DNA of 7,428 nt from an uncultured Amaricoccus sp. (GCF_937858865.1 NZ_CALLYO010000467.1:1-7428); one strand, 5' to 3'. Shown: positions 1 to 7,308, numbered from the stretch's first letter. Translations and numbers: made by a program. Notes: generated by a model from the letters alone, not told the origin.

Positions 1-802
1 CGTGCACGAACTCGCGGAAGTCGAGCGTGCGGTAGACGAGGAAGGTGACGAGGAGCGCGTAGACGACGGCGATGCAGGAACTCTCAGTCGCGGTGAAGAT
101 GCCCGAGCGCACCCCGCCGAAGATGATGCCGATGAGGAGCAGCCCCGGGATCGAGACGAGCAGCAGCTCGAAGGCGCGGCGGAAGCCGGGGAAGGGCTCG
201 GTCGGATAGCCGCGGCGCACGGCGACGAACCAGGCGGTGACCGAGAGCGCGAGCGCGAGCAGCAGGCCGGGGATGATGCCGGCGGTGAAGAGGTCGGCGA
301 TGGAGATCTTTCCGCCGCCCGAGATCGAGTAGATGATCATGTTGTGCGACGGCGGCAGCAGGAGCGCGATGAGCGCCGCCATCGAGGTGACGTTGACGGC
401 ATAGTCGGCGCCGTAGCCCCTGGCCTTCATCTGCGGGATCATGATGCCGCCGACCGCCGCCGCCTCGGCGACGGCCGAGCCGGAGATGCCGCCGAAGAGC
501 GTCGAGGCGGCGATGTTGACCTGGCCGAGCCCGCCGCGGACGTGGCCGATCAGCGAGCCGGCGAAGGCGACGATGCGCGCGGCGATGCCGCCGCGGACCA
601 TCAGGTCGCCGGCGAAGATGAAGAAGGGGATCGCCATCAGCGTGAAGACCGAGACGCCGGAGGCGAGTCGCTGGAAGACGACGAGCGGCGGCAGCCCGAG
701 GTAGAGGACGGTCGCGAAGCTGGCGATGCCGAGGCAGAAGGCGATCGGCGTGCCGACGAGCATCAGGAGGGTGAAGACGCCGAAGAGGATGGTGAGGTCC
801 AT
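1..802 (-). CDS. dctM: TRAP transporter large permease (DctM subunit), C-terminus cut by window edge
   Basis: This is the large membrane subunit that carries out ion-coupled solute translocation in tripartite TRAP transporters. The frame reads without interruption from an ATG at 802 to the window edge, giving 267 residues of a family usually about 425 long, so the C-terminal third is missing. It starts MDLTILFGVF, followed by a hydrophobic helix. It carries the family segments MAIPFFIFAGDLM (about residues 56-68), GGISGSAVAEAAAVGG (about 102-117) with MIPQMKARGY, and ALLLPPSHNMIIYS. The last resembles DctM proteins of sugar-acid systems. The start is supported by TAGGAG, which overlaps the stop codon of dctQ; only nine bases separate the two genes, which implies translational coupling. 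It is the fourth gene of the uxaC-dctP-dctQ-dctM run. The substrate is inferred from uxaC and dctP, not from this subunit. Confidence 0.95.
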   Translation of the reverse strand, partial: MDLTILFGVFTLLMLVGTPIAFCLGIASFATVLYLGLPPLVVFQRLASGVSVFTLMAIPFFIFAGDLMVRGGIAARIVAFAGSLIGHVRGGLGQVNIAASTLFGGISGSAVAEAAAVGGIMIPQMKARGYGADYAVNVTSMAALIALLLPPSHNMIIYSISGGGKISIADLFTAGIIPGLLLALALSVTAWFVAVRRGYPTEPFPGFRRAFELLLVSIPGLLLIGIIFGGVRSGIFTATESSCIAVVYALLVTFLVYRTLDFREFVH

Positions 803-811
803 GGGCCGCTC

Positions 812-1345
812 CTAGTCGCTCGTCATGGCGATTTCCTCGACGTTCGGGTCGTGGTCGACCAGGACGCCGGCAGCCCTGAGCGCCAGCCGCTCGAGGGCGA
901 AGAGGGTCATCAGCGCGCCGCCGGCCACGACCGGCATGTAGGTGAAGCCGCCGGGCAGGTGCAGCACCGGGATGATCGCGGTCCAGGTGTCGATGGTGAG
1001 CTGCAGCCCGTAGACCACCATGCCGACGCCGAAGACGACGACGGCGAGATCCGAGATGGCGCGCATCCAGGGGCCGGTGCTCTCGGGCAGGAAGTGGACG
1101 AGCACGTCGAAGCCCATGTGGAAGTTCTCCCGCACCCCGATGGCCGAGCCGAGGAAGATGAACCAGCTCATCACCAGGATCGAGGCCGGCTCGGTCCAGC
1201 TCGGGCTGGCGTGCAGCACGTAGCGGGCGAAGACCTGCCAGCTGACGAGGACGGTCATGGCGACCATGCCGATGGACGCGATCCACAGCGAGATCTGCGC
1301 GAGCGCGCCGAGGATGCGCGCGATGCCCTGCAGGCGTTGCTGCAT
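812..1345 (-). CDS. dctQ: TRAP transporter small permease (DctQ subunit)
   Basis: This is the small four-helix membrane subunit of a TRAP transporter, which pairs with DctM in the inner membrane. The protein has 177 residues, normal for the family. Hydrophobic segments lie at about 16-38, 52-70, 97-117 and 133-153. Family marks are RYVL (41-44), the WTEPA motif (50-54) at the start of helix 2, and the FHMGFD segment (75-80) in the cytoplasmic loop. A short charged tail (about 164-177) follows helix 4. The ATG start is preceded by AAGGGGG at a suitable distance. A gap of 52 bases containing a strong GC hairpin separates it from dctP upstream, while dctM follows after nine bases. This fits an abundant binding protein and a tightly coupled membrane pair. 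Confidence 0.94.
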   Translation of the reverse strand: MQQRLQGIARILGALAQISLWIASIGMVAMTVLVSWQVFARYVLHASPSWTEPASILVMSWFIFLGSAIGVRENFHMGFDVLVHFLPESTGPWMRAISDLAVVVFGVGMVVYGLQLTIDTWTAIIPVLHLPGGFTYMPVVAGGALMTLFALERLALRAAGVLVDHDPNVEEIAMTSD

Positions 1346-1366
1346 CGGTCGTTTCCCCCTTGCGGA

Positions 1367-1391
1367 GCGGGGGCGGGCATGCCGCCCCCGC
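1367..1391 (-). other. Intercistronic GC hairpin between dctP and dctQ
   Basis: A perfect inverted repeat of ten bases (GCGGGGGCGG and CCGCCCCCGC on the plus strand) flanks a five-base loop. It lies in the 52-base gap after the dctP stop and upstream of the dctQ ribosome-binding site. On the transcribed strand it is followed by a G-rich ribosome-binding region and not by a T-run, so it does not look like a complete intrinsic terminator. Likely roles are protection of the dctP message from 3' exonucleases or partial attenuation. Either would give more binding protein than permease. The structure is seen directly; the role is inferred. Confidence 0.65.
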
Positions 1392-1397
1392 GGGCGG

Positions 1398-2375
1398 CTA
1401 CTGGACGGCCTGGATGTCCTCGACGAGCTTCCTGAGCTCGGGCGTCGAGGCGTACTTCTCGTAGACCGGGCCCATGGCCGCGACGAAGGGCGCCTTGTCG
1501 ATGTCGCGGACCACCTCGACGCCGGCGGCGAGCACCTTCTCCTCGGACTCCTTCTCGCGCGCCGCCCAGGCCTCGCGGTTGAAGGGGACGGACTCCTTGG
1601 CCGCCTGCCGGACGATCTCCTGCTCCTCGGCGGTGAGCTTGTCCCAGGAGGATTTCGCCATCACCAGCACCTCGGGGACCATCGTGTGCTCGTCGAGGGT
1701 ATAGTATTTCGCCACCTCGAAGTGGCCGGAGGATTCGTAGGAGGGCCAGTTGTTCTCCGCCCCGTCGATCACGCCGGTCTCGATCGAGGAATAGACCTCG
1801 CCGTAGGGCATCGGCACGGCGTCGGCGCCGAGCGCCTTCACCATGTCGACGAAGACGTCGGACTGGATGACGCGGAACTTCAGGCCCTTGAGGTCCTCGA
1901 TCGAGGTGATCGGCTTCGTCCGGTTGTAGAAGGAGCGGGCGCCCGGGTCGTAGTAGGCGAGCGCGACCAGGTCGTGCGCCGAGAAGGCGTCGAGGACCTG
2001 CTGGCCGATCTCGCCGTCGAGCACCTTGTGCATGTGGTCGGTCGAGCGGAAGAGGTAGGGCAGCGACATGATCGCCGTCTCGGGGATCAGCCCGTTGAAG
2101 GGGGCCATCGAGATGCGGTTGAGGTCGATCACGCCGAAGCGGGTCTGCTCGATCGTGTCCTTCTCCTCGCCGAGCTGGGCGGAGTGGAAGACCTCGACGC
2201 AGATGCGCCCGCCGGTCTTCTCCTCGAGGAGCCGGCCCATCTCCTTGACCGCCTCGACGGTCGGATAGCCGTCCGGGTGGGTGTCGGACGAGCGCAGCGT
2301 CACCTCGCAGGCCGAGGCGGCGCCGGCGAGCATCGTGCCGGCGAAGAGCGCGGCGAATACTCCTGTCAGCTTCAT
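1398..2375 (-). CDS. dctP: TRAP transporter periplasmic solute-binding protein (DctP family), probable uronate binder
   Basis: This is the extracytoplasmic substrate-binding protein of the TRAP system, 325 residues, typical of the family. Residues 1-22 form a signal peptide ([13 protein letters not shown], then ending ASA), with cleavage likely before Cys23. The context is not a good lipobox, because Ala rather than Leu is at -3. The mature part opens [15 protein letters not shown]. Arg168 in GLKFRVI is the place of the conserved arginine that clamps the substrate carboxylate in this family. The segment [21 protein letters not shown] (about 192-212) is the standard binding-site region. The ATG at 2375 is chosen because it gives the signal peptide and has AAGGGAG upstream; the open frame extends much further, but that part is a shadow of uxaC. 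It lies 23 bases after uxaC. D-glucuronate or D-galacturonate is the likely ligand by context; another sugar acid is possible. Confidence 0.95.
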   Translation of the reverse strand: MKLTGVFAALFAGTMLAGAASACEVTLRSSDTHPDGYPTVEAVKEMGRLLEEKTGGRICVEVFHSAQLGEEKDTIEQTRFGVIDLNRISMAPFNGLIPETAIMSLPYLFRSTDHMHKVLDGEIGQQVLDAFSAHDLVALAYYDPGARSFYNRTKPITSIEDLKGLKFRVIQSDVFVDMVKALGADAVPMPYGEVYSSIETGVIDGAENNWPSYESSGHFEVAKYYTLDEHTMVPEVLVMAKSSWDKLTAEEQEIVRQAAKESVPFNREAWAAREKESEEKVLAAGVEVVRDIDKAPFVAAMGPVYEKYASTPELRKLVEDIQAVQ

Positions 2376-2398
2376 CTTCTCTTCTCTCCCTTTCGTTT

Positions 2399-3805
2399 TC
2401 AGAGCCGGTAGGCCTTCCTGGCGAGCCGGTAGGCGAGGTCGCGGGCGACCTCCGGTGCCTCGTCCTCGCCGAGCCGCCCCGTGGCGACCAGCGTGGCGAG
2501 CCAGGCGCAGTCGACCCGGCGCGCCATGTCGTGGCGGGCCGGGATCGAGCAGAAGGCGCGGGTGTCGTCGTTGAAGCCGACGGTGTTGTAGAAGCCCGCG
2601 GTCTCGGTGGTGAGCTCGCGGAAGCGGCGCATCCCCTCGGGGCTGTCGAAGAACCACCAGGGCGGGCCGAGGCGCAGCGCCGGATAGACGCCGGCGAGGG
2701 GCGCGAGCTCGCGCGAGAGCGTCGTCTCGTCGAGCATGAAGAGGATGACGGTGAGCTCGGGGCGCATGCCGACGGCGTCGAGGAGCGGCTTCAGCGCGCG
2801 CACGAAGTCGGTGCGGGTCGGGATGTCGAAGCCCTTGTCGCGGCCGTGCATGGCGAGGACCGAGTCCGAGTGGTTGCGCCAGGCGCCGGCGTGGATCTGC
2901 ATGACGAGGCCGTCCTCGAGGCTCATGCGCGCCATCTCGGTCAGCATCTGGCCGCGGAAGGCGTCGGCCTCCCCGGGCGTGGCCTTGCCGGCGACGACGC
3001 GGCCGAAGAGGGCGGCGGCCTCGGCCTGGGGCAGGTCCTCGGTGCGGGCGGTGGGGTGGCCGTGGTCGGAGCTGGTCGCGCCGAGCTCGCGGAAGAAGGC
3101 GCGGCGCTGGCGGTGGGCCTCGAGATAGCCCGGCCAGTCCAGCGTGTCGCAGCCGGTGATCTCGCCGAGGCGGGCGATGTTGTCGCGGAAGCCGGGGAAC
3201 TCGGGGTCGACGACCGAGTCGGGGCGGTAGGCGGGGAGCACGCGTCCCTTCCAGCCCGAGGCGCGGATCGCCCGGTGCCAGCGCAGGTCGTCGAGGGCGG
3301 CGTCGGTGGTGGAGATGGCCTCGATGCCGAAGCGCTCGTAGAGGGCGCGCGGCCGGTACTCGGGCTGCGCGAGGCGGTCGGCGATGAGGTCGTAGGAGTG
3401 GTCGGCCGTCTCGGCGGAGAGGCGGCGGTCGAGGCCGAAGACGGTCTCGAAGGTATGGTCGAGCCAGAGGCGGGAGGGGGTGCCGCGCAGCAGGTGGTAG
3501 TTCTCGGCGAAGCGGCGCCAGATGCGGCGGCCGTCGGTCTCGGTCGGCCCGCCGTCGGTGCGGGGGATGCCGAGGTCGGTCAGGGGGACGCCCTGCGAGC
3601 AGAGCATGCGGAAGACGTAGTGGTCGGGGACGACGAAGAGCTGCGCCGGGTCGGGGAAGGGCGCGTCCTCGGCGTACCAGCGCGGGTCGGTGTGGCCGTG
3701 CGGCGAGATGATCGGCAGGCCGCGCACCTCCGCGTGGAGCGCGCGCGCGAGGCCCCGGGCGGCGGGATCGGTCGGGAACAGGCGATCCGGGTCGAGGAGG
3801 GCCAT
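2399..3805 (-). CDS. uxaC: Glucuronate (uronate) isomerase
   Basis: This cytoplasmic enzyme interconverts D-glucuronate and D-fructuronate, and D-galacturonate and D-tagaturonate, the first step of the isomerase route of hexuronate breakdown. The protein has 468 residues, the usual size. It belongs to the amidohydrolase superfamily and shows the metal-binding motif SPHGHTDP with His36 and His38. It also has family segments [13 protein letters not shown] (303-315), [17 protein letters not shown] (379-395) and a C-terminal [19 protein letters not shown] (about 412-430). AAAGAGG precedes the ATG. It is the first gene of the leftward operon, with dctP 23 bases downstream, which points to uptake and isomerisation of the same uronate. 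A promoter and a candidate operator lie directly upstream. The next enzymes (ketouronate reductase, hydratase) are not in the window. Confidence 0.96.
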   Translation of the reverse strand: MALLDPDRLFPTDPAARGLARALHAEVRGLPIISPHGHTDPRWYAEDAPFPDPAQLFVVPDHYVFRMLCSQGVPLTDLGIPRTDGGPTETDGRRIWRRFAENYHLLRGTPSRLWLDHTFETVFGLDRRLSAETADHSYDLIADRLAQPEYRPRALYERFGIEAISTTDAALDDLRWHRAIRASGWKGRVLPAYRPDSVVDPEFPGFRDNIARLGEITGCDTLDWPGYLEAHRQRRAFFRELGATSSDHGHPTARTEDLPQAEAAALFGRVVAGKATPGEADAFRGQMLTEMARMSLEDGLVMQIHAGAWRNHSDSVLAMHGRDKGFDIPTRTDFVRALKPLLDAVGMRPELTVILFMLDETTLSRELAPLAGVYPALRLGPPWWFFDSPEGMRRFRELTTETAGFYNTVGFNDDTRAFCSIPARHDMARRVDCAWLATLVATGRLGEDEAPEVARDLAYRLARKAYRL

Positions 3806-3833
3806 GGGCCTCTTTCACTTTCCGATCCCCGAT

Positions 3834-3862
3834 CTGATATGCTAGTATGCAATCGGAGTCAA
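3834..3862 (-). promoter_or_regulatory. Sigma70-like promoter of uxaC-dctPQM
   Basis: On the minus strand TTGACT (3857-3862, five of six matches to the -35 consensus) is followed by exactly 17 bases and then TATCAG (3834-3839, four of six matches to the -10 consensus). It points toward uxaC, which starts about 29 bases downstream of the -10 box. It is the best promoter-like pair I found in the divergent gap. A start site was not measured. Confidence 0.6.
3843..3852. promoter_or_regulatory. Candidate operator for the GntR/FCD regulator
   Basis: The ten bases TAGTATGCAA form an imperfect palindrome, reading TTGCATACTA on the other strand. They differ by one base from the general FadR-subfamily operator pattern T-N-GTA-TAC-N-A. 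The site lies inside the 17-base spacer of the uxaC promoter, so a bound regulator would block RNA polymerase. It also lies just upstream of the likely start of the regulator gene, where it could give autoregulation. A direct repeat TATGC-TAG-TATGC (3838-3850) overlaps it. Confidence 0.5.
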
Positions 3863-3863
3863 C

Positions 3864-3870
3864 GGAGAGG
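3864..3870 (+). promoter_or_regulatory. Ribosome-binding site favouring a GTG start for the regulator
   Basis: GGAGAGG lies three bases before GTG 3874, with its GGAG core six bases away. The in-frame ATG at 3847 has no Shine-Dalgarno sequence and lies inside the candidate operator. The ATG at 3886 is too far from this site. This decides the start given for the regulator. Confidence 0.6.
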
Positions 3871-3873
3871 CGC

Positions 3874-4593
3874 GTGAACGAGGGCATGACCCGGATCCGC
3901 TTGGCCGGCTTCGAGCCGGCGCGCGCGCCTTCGGCGGCCGACCGGGTCTTCGAGGCGCTCTACCATCAGGTGGTCACGCTGGCCCTGCCGCCGGGGGCGC
4001 GGCTCTCCGAGGCCGAGGTGGCGCGCGCCGCCGGCGTCTCGCGCCAGCCGGTGCGCGACGCCTTCTTCCGCCTGTCGCAGCTCGGCTTCCTGACCATCCG
4101 CCCGCAGCGGTCGACGGAGGTGAGCGTCGTCTCCGAGCAGGCGGTGCAGCAGGCGCGCTTCGTGCGCACCGCGCTCGAGGTCGAGACGGTCAGGCTGGCG
4201 GCGGAGCGGTTCGGGCCGGCGGAGATCGGCGAGCTCGAGGCGGTGCTCGACGAGCAGGCGGCGGCGATCGCGGCGGACGACCGCGAAGGGTTCCACGGGC
4301 TCGACGACGAGTTCCACCGCCGGATCTGCGCGCTCGTCGGCCACGACTACGCCTGGGCGCTGATCCGCGAGCAGAAGGCGCATATGGACAGGGTGCGCTT
4401 CATGAGTCTCGGCTTCGGGGCGCAGGCGGCGCTCGACGACCATCGGGTGATCCTCGACGCGGTGCGCGCGGGGGATGTTCCGGCAGCGGTCGCCGCGATG
4501 CGCACCCACCTGTCGCGGATCGAGGAGCATCTTCCGCGGATCAGGGCCGAGCACGGCGAGCTCTTCGCGCCGGCGAGCAGGGGAGACGGCTGA
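3874..4593 (+). CDS. GntR-family transcriptional regulator, FadR/FCD subfamily
   Basis: This is a dimeric DNA-binding repressor or activator that probably senses a sugar acid. With the GTG start it has 239 residues (248 from the ATG at 3847). The winged helix-turn-helix covers about residues 21-85, with [20 protein letters not shown] as the helix-turn-helix core. The C-terminal FCD ligand domain shows the usual metal site: Asp144 and His148 (D-x3-H in LDDEFH), His190 (DDHRVI) and His212 (MRTHL). The family often binds carboxylates through this metal. It is divergent from uxaC-dctPQM and overlaps the following aldolase gene by one base (TGATG). It is therefore placed to control both operons, and the inducer may be a uronate or an aldonate intermediate. 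I do not assign a specific name such as UxuR or KdgR. The family call is firm; the ligand is inference. Confidence 0.92.
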   Translation: MNEGMTRIRLAGFEPARAPSAADRVFEALYHQVVTLALPPGARLSEAEVARAAGVSRQPVRDAFFRLSQLGFLTIRPQRSTEVSVVSEQAVQQARFVRTALEVETVRLAAERFGPAEIGELEAVLDEQAAAIAADDREGFHGLDDEFHRRICALVGHDYAWALIREQKAHMDRVRFMSLGFGAQAALDDHRVILDAVRAGDVPAAVAAMRTHLSRIEEHLPRIRAEHGELFAPASRGDG

Positions 4594-5384
4594 TGGAGCT
4601 ACCGGTCAACCGGTTCAAGCGGGCGCTGGCGGAGGGGCGGCCGCAGATCGGCGTCTGGTGCACGCTGCCGGGCGGGTCGGTGGCCGAGCTCCTCGCCGGG
4701 GCGGGCTTCGACTGGCTGCTCTTCGACACCGAGCATTCGCCGTCCGACCCGATCGCCGTGCTGGAGCAGCTGCAGGCCGCGGCGCCCTACGGCACGGCGA
4801 GCGTGGTGCGGGCGGCCTGGAACGACACCGTCCTCGTCAAGCGCATCCTCGACGTGGGCGCGCAGTCGCTGCTCCTGCCCTACGTGCAGAACGCCGCCGA
4901 GGCCGAGGCGGCGGTGCGGGCGGTCCGCTACCCGCCGCGGGGCGTGCGCGGGGTGAGCACGGTCAGCCGGGCCACGCGCTACGGGCGGGTTGCCGGCTAT
5001 CTGGCGAAGGCCGAGGCCGAGCTCTGCCTGCTGGTGCAGGCCGAGACGGCCGAGGCGCTGGGCGCGATCGAGGCGATCGCGGCGGTGGACGGCATCGACG
5101 GCATCTTCATCGGTCCCTCGGATCTGGCGGCGAGCATGGGGCATCCGGGGCAGCCCGGTCACCCCGCGGTGATGGCGGCGGTGGAGGAGGCGATCGTCCG
5201 CATCGTGCGGGCGGGTCGGCCGGCCGGCATCCTGACGCTCGACCGGGCGTTCGCCTGGCGGTGCCTCGAGCTCGGCGCCAGCTTCGTCGCGGTCGATGTC
5301 GACGCGGCGCTGCTCGCCCGCGGGATGGACGAGCTGGCGCGGGAGTTCGGGGCGCGCGGCGGCGGCGGCGGCGGGGCGGGATGA
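4593..5384 (+). CDS. HpcH/HpaI-family class II 2-keto-3-deoxy acid aldolase
   Basis: This is a metal-dependent pyruvate aldolase that cleaves a 2-keto-3-deoxy (or 2-keto-4-hydroxy) acid to pyruvate and an aldehyde. The protein has 263 residues, normal for the family. The family residues can be seen: Glu47-His48 in FDTEHSP (general base), Arg73 in VVRAAWND (pyruvate carboxylate), GAQSLLLPYVQN (89-100), Glu151 in QAETAEAL and Asp177 in IGPSDLAASMG (metal ligands). GGGGAG lies seven bases before the ATG, which overlaps the regulator's stop. The protein ends in a poly-Gly tail (256-261) encoded by GGC repeats and probably without catalytic role. Relatives act on 4-hydroxy-2-oxoheptanedioate, 5-keto-4-deoxy-glucarate or 2-keto-3-deoxy-L-rhamnonate. 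Next to an arabinose-type dehydrogenase and dehydratase, 2-keto-3-deoxyarabonate or a uronate-derived acid is plausible. The exact substrate cannot be read from the sequence. Confidence 0.92.
   Translation: MELPVNRFKRALAEGRPQIGVWCTLPGGSVAELLAGAGFDWLLFDTEHSPSDPIAVLEQLQAAAPYGTASVVRAAWNDTVLVKRILDVGAQSLLLPYVQNAAEAEAAVRAVRYPPRGVRGVSTVSRATRYGRVAGYLAKAEAELCLLVQAETAEALGAIEAIAAVDGIDGIFIGPSDLAASMGHPGQPGHPAVMAAVEEAIVRIVRAGRPAGILTLDRAFAWRCLELGASFVAVDVDAALLARGMDELAREFGARGGGGGGAG
5358..5375 (+). repeat. GGC trinucleotide run encoding a Gly tail
   Basis: Five GGC codons in a row followed by GGG encode Gly256-Gly261 just before the aldolase stop. It is a short simple repeat that could vary in length by slippage without breaking the frame. 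Confidence 0.7.
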
Positions 5385-5448
5385 GCCGGCTTGCAGGGCG
5401 CGCGCGGCGGCGGCTAGGCTCGCGGCGAGGAACCGAACGGCGGTGGCG

Positions 5449-6384
5449 ATGACTGCACCTTTCCCCGTGGCGCTGGTCGGCGTCGGCAAGATCGCGCGCG
5501 ACCAGCACATTCCCGCCATCGCCGCCGACCCGGACTTCGAGCTGGTCTCCGCCGTCTCGCGGCACGCGACGGTCGAGGGGGTGGCGAACTATCCCGACCT
5601 CGGCCGCTTTCTCGCCGAGGGGCCGCCCGCGGCGGTCGTCCTCTGCGTGCCGCCGGCGGCGCGCACGCCGCTCGCGCTCGAGGCGCTGGCGGCGGGGCGC
5701 GACGTCATGCTGGAGAAGCCGCCGGCGGCGACGTTCGGCGAGGTGGAGCGGATGGTGGCGGCCGCGCGGGCGCGGGGGTGCGTCCTCTTCGCGACCTGGC
5801 ACTCGCGCTTCGCGCCGGCGGTGGCCGGGGCGAGGGCCTGGCTGGCCGAGCGCGTCCCGCGCGAGGTGCGGATCGTCTGGAAGGAGGACGTGCGGCGCTG
5901 GCATCCGGGGCAGGCCTGGATCTGGCAGGCCGGGGGCTTCGGCGTCTTCGATCCGGGGATCAACGCGCTCTCGGTGCTGACCGAAATCCTGCCCGGGCCC
6001 TTCGCGGTCGACGCGGCGCGCCTCACGGTGCCGGAGAACTGCGCGACGCCGATCGCGGCCGAGCTCGCGATGACCGGCGCGGAGGGCTATCCGGTGCGGG
6101 TCGAGCTCGACTGGCGCCAGGAGGGGCCGCAGACCTGGGACATCGCGGTCGAGACCGACCGGGGGCGGCTCGATCTCTCGCTCGGCGGCGCGGCGATGGC
6201 GGTGGACGGGCGCGAGGTCGCCCGCGCGCCCGAACGGGAGTATCCGCTCATCTATCGCCGCTTCGCCGAGCTGCTGCGCAACCGCCGCAGCGAGGTGGAC
6301 GCGAGCCCGCTGCGCATCGTCGCCGACGCCTTCCTTGTGGGGGAGCGCGAGGCGACCGGGCCCTTCGTCGAGGAGCGAGCATGA
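5449..6384 (+). CDS. Gfo/Idh/MocA-family aldose 1-dehydrogenase (L-arabinose/D-galactose 1-dehydrogenase type)
   Basis: This is a cytoplasmic NAD(P)-dependent enzyme that oxidises L-arabinose or D-galactose at C1 to the lactone, the first step of the non-phosphorylating route. The protein has 311 residues. The N-terminal Rossmann motif is VALVGVGKIARDQHIPAI (about 7-24). The signature MLEKPP gives Glu89-Lys90-Pro91. ATWHSR holds His118, and FDPGINALS gives Asp168 and Asn172, the expected catalytic region. The segment WKEDVRRWHPGQ and the whole layout match my memory of Azospirillum brasilense L-arabinose 1-dehydrogenase very well. Sixty-four bases separate it from the aldolase. The ATG at 5449 has only a weak ribosome-binding site; GTG 5443 in frame is an alternative, with GAGGA 11 bases upstream. 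Its stop overlaps the next start (ATGA). D-galactose and L-arabinose share the configuration the enzyme reads, so which is used in the cell is open. Confidence 0.9.
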   Translation: MTAPFPVALVGVGKIARDQHIPAIAADPDFELVSAVSRHATVEGVANYPDLGRFLAEGPPAAVVLCVPPAARTPLALEALAAGRDVMLEKPPAATFGEVERMVAAARARGCVLFATWHSRFAPAVAGARAWLAERVPREVRIVWKEDVRRWHPGQAWIWQAGGFGVFDPGINALSVLTEILPGPFAVDAARLTVPENCATPIAAELAMTGAEGYPVRVELDWRQEGPQTWDIAVETDRGRLDLSLGGAAMAVDGREVARAPEREYPLIYRRFAELLRNRRSEVDASPLRIVADAFLVGEREATGPFVEERA

Positions 6385-7301
6385 CCCCGCGACCCTATTC
6401 CGGCATCTGGCCGGTGGCGCCGACGCCCTTCACCGAGGAGGGGGCGCTCGATCCCGAGGGGATGCGGCGGGTCATCGACTGCATGATCGACCAGGGGGTC
6501 GACGGCATCTGCATCCTCGCCAACTTCTCCGAGCAGTTCCTGCTCTCGGACGAGGAGCGCCGGGTGCTGACGCGGCTCTGCCTCGAGCATGCCGCCGGGC
6601 GGGTGCCGGTCATCGTGACCATCTCGCACTTCGCCACCGCCGTCGCCGCGGCGCGGGCGCGCGAGGCGGCGGAGCTCGGGGCGGCGATGGTGATGATGAT
6701 GGCGCCCTACCACGGGGCGCTGCTGCGCGCCGACGAGGAGGGGACGTTCGAGCATTTCGCCCGGGTGGGCGAGGCGGGGGGCCTGCCGATCATGGTGCAG
6801 GACGCGCCGATCTCGGGGGTGGCGCTGCCGGTGCCCTTCCTGGCGCGGATGGCGCGGGAGATCGAGCAAGTGCGGCTCTTCAAGATCGAGACGCCGCAGG
6901 CGGCGGCGAAGATCCGCGCGCTGATCGAGGCGGGGGGCGCGGCGATCGAGGGGCCGTTCGACGGCGAGGAGGCGATCACGCTGCTGGCCGACCTCGACGC
7001 CGGGGCGACCGGGAGCATGACCTCGGCGACGCTGCCCGACCTGATCGGGCCGGCGATCGCCGCCTATCTCGCCGGCCGGCGGGACGAGGCGAAGGCGATC
7101 TACGCGCGGCTGCTGCCGCTCATCAACTTCGAGAACCGCCAGTGCGGCTGGCGGTCGTGCAAGGTGGTGATGAAGGAGGGGGGCGTGATCCGCTCGGACG
7201 CGGTCCGCCACCCGACCCGGCCGCTGCATCCCGAGACGCGCGCGCAGCTGCTCGAGCTCGCCCGCGAGGTCGAGCCGCTGGCGCTGCGCTGGGGGCTGTA
7301 G
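6381..7301 (+). CDS. DHDPS-family L-2-keto-3-deoxyarabonate dehydratase
   Basis: This enzyme probably dehydrates L-2-keto-3-deoxyarabonate to 2-ketoglutarate semialdehyde by Schiff-base chemistry in a TIM barrel of the dihydrodipicolinate synthase/N-acetylneuraminate lyase family. The protein has 306 residues. The Schiff-base lysine is Lys168 in LFKIETP. The segments GICILANFSEQF (42-53), MVQDAPISG (138-146), IEGPFDGEEAITLLADL (189-205) and LPLINFENRQ match my memory of the Azospirillum enzyme. At the position where lysine-pathway DHDPS has its proton-relay Tyr (in YNVP), my eye alignment gives Gln140, so this is not DapA. AGGAG lies five bases before the ATG, which overlaps the dehydrogenase stop by four bases (ATGA). 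Pairing with the 1-dehydrogenase supports the L-arabinose oxidative pathway. The related 5-keto-4-deoxyglucarate dehydratase function is less likely but not excluded. Confidence 0.9.
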   Translation: MTPRPYSGIWPVAPTPFTEEGALDPEGMRRVIDCMIDQGVDGICILANFSEQFLLSDEERRVLTRLCLEHAAGRVPVIVTISHFATAVAAARAREAAELGAAMVMMMAPYHGALLRADEEGTFEHFARVGEAGGLPIMVQDAPISGVALPVPFLARMAREIEQVRLFKIETPQAAAKIRALIEAGGAAIEGPFDGEEAITLLADLDAGATGSMTSATLPDLIGPAIAAYLAGRRDEAKAIYARLLPLINFENRQCGWRSCKVVMKEGGVIRSDAVRHPTRPLHPETRAQLLELAREVEPLALRWGL

Positions 7302-7308
7302 GTGTGCG

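Noticed and set aside
84..1286. A 400-residue minus-strand frame across dctM and dctQ
   Set aside because: It is an Arg/His/Leu-rich frame shadow; the true dctQ and dctM frames are intact on the same strand.
2..1435. Long plus-strand open frame of 477 codons opposite dctM and dctQ
   Set aside because: The product is an Asp/Glu/Arg/Gly-rich low-complexity string, typical of the antisense of high-GC genes, and the minus strand encodes clear TRAP subunits.
2531..3877. Long plus-strand open frame of 448 codons opposite uxaC
   Set aside because: It is composed mostly of Gly, Ala, Glu and Val without motifs; uxaC on the other strand is a full-length recognised enzyme.
1398..3887. A single 829-residue minus-strand protein with DctP fused to a long N-terminal part
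   Set aside because: The N-terminal part is an out-of-frame reading of uxaC rich in Arg and Pro. DctP has its own start, signal peptide and ribosome-binding site at 2375.
5778..6380. N-terminal extension of the dehydratase across the dehydrogenase gene
   Set aside because: The extension is a shadow frame; family length and the AGGAG site place the start at 6381.
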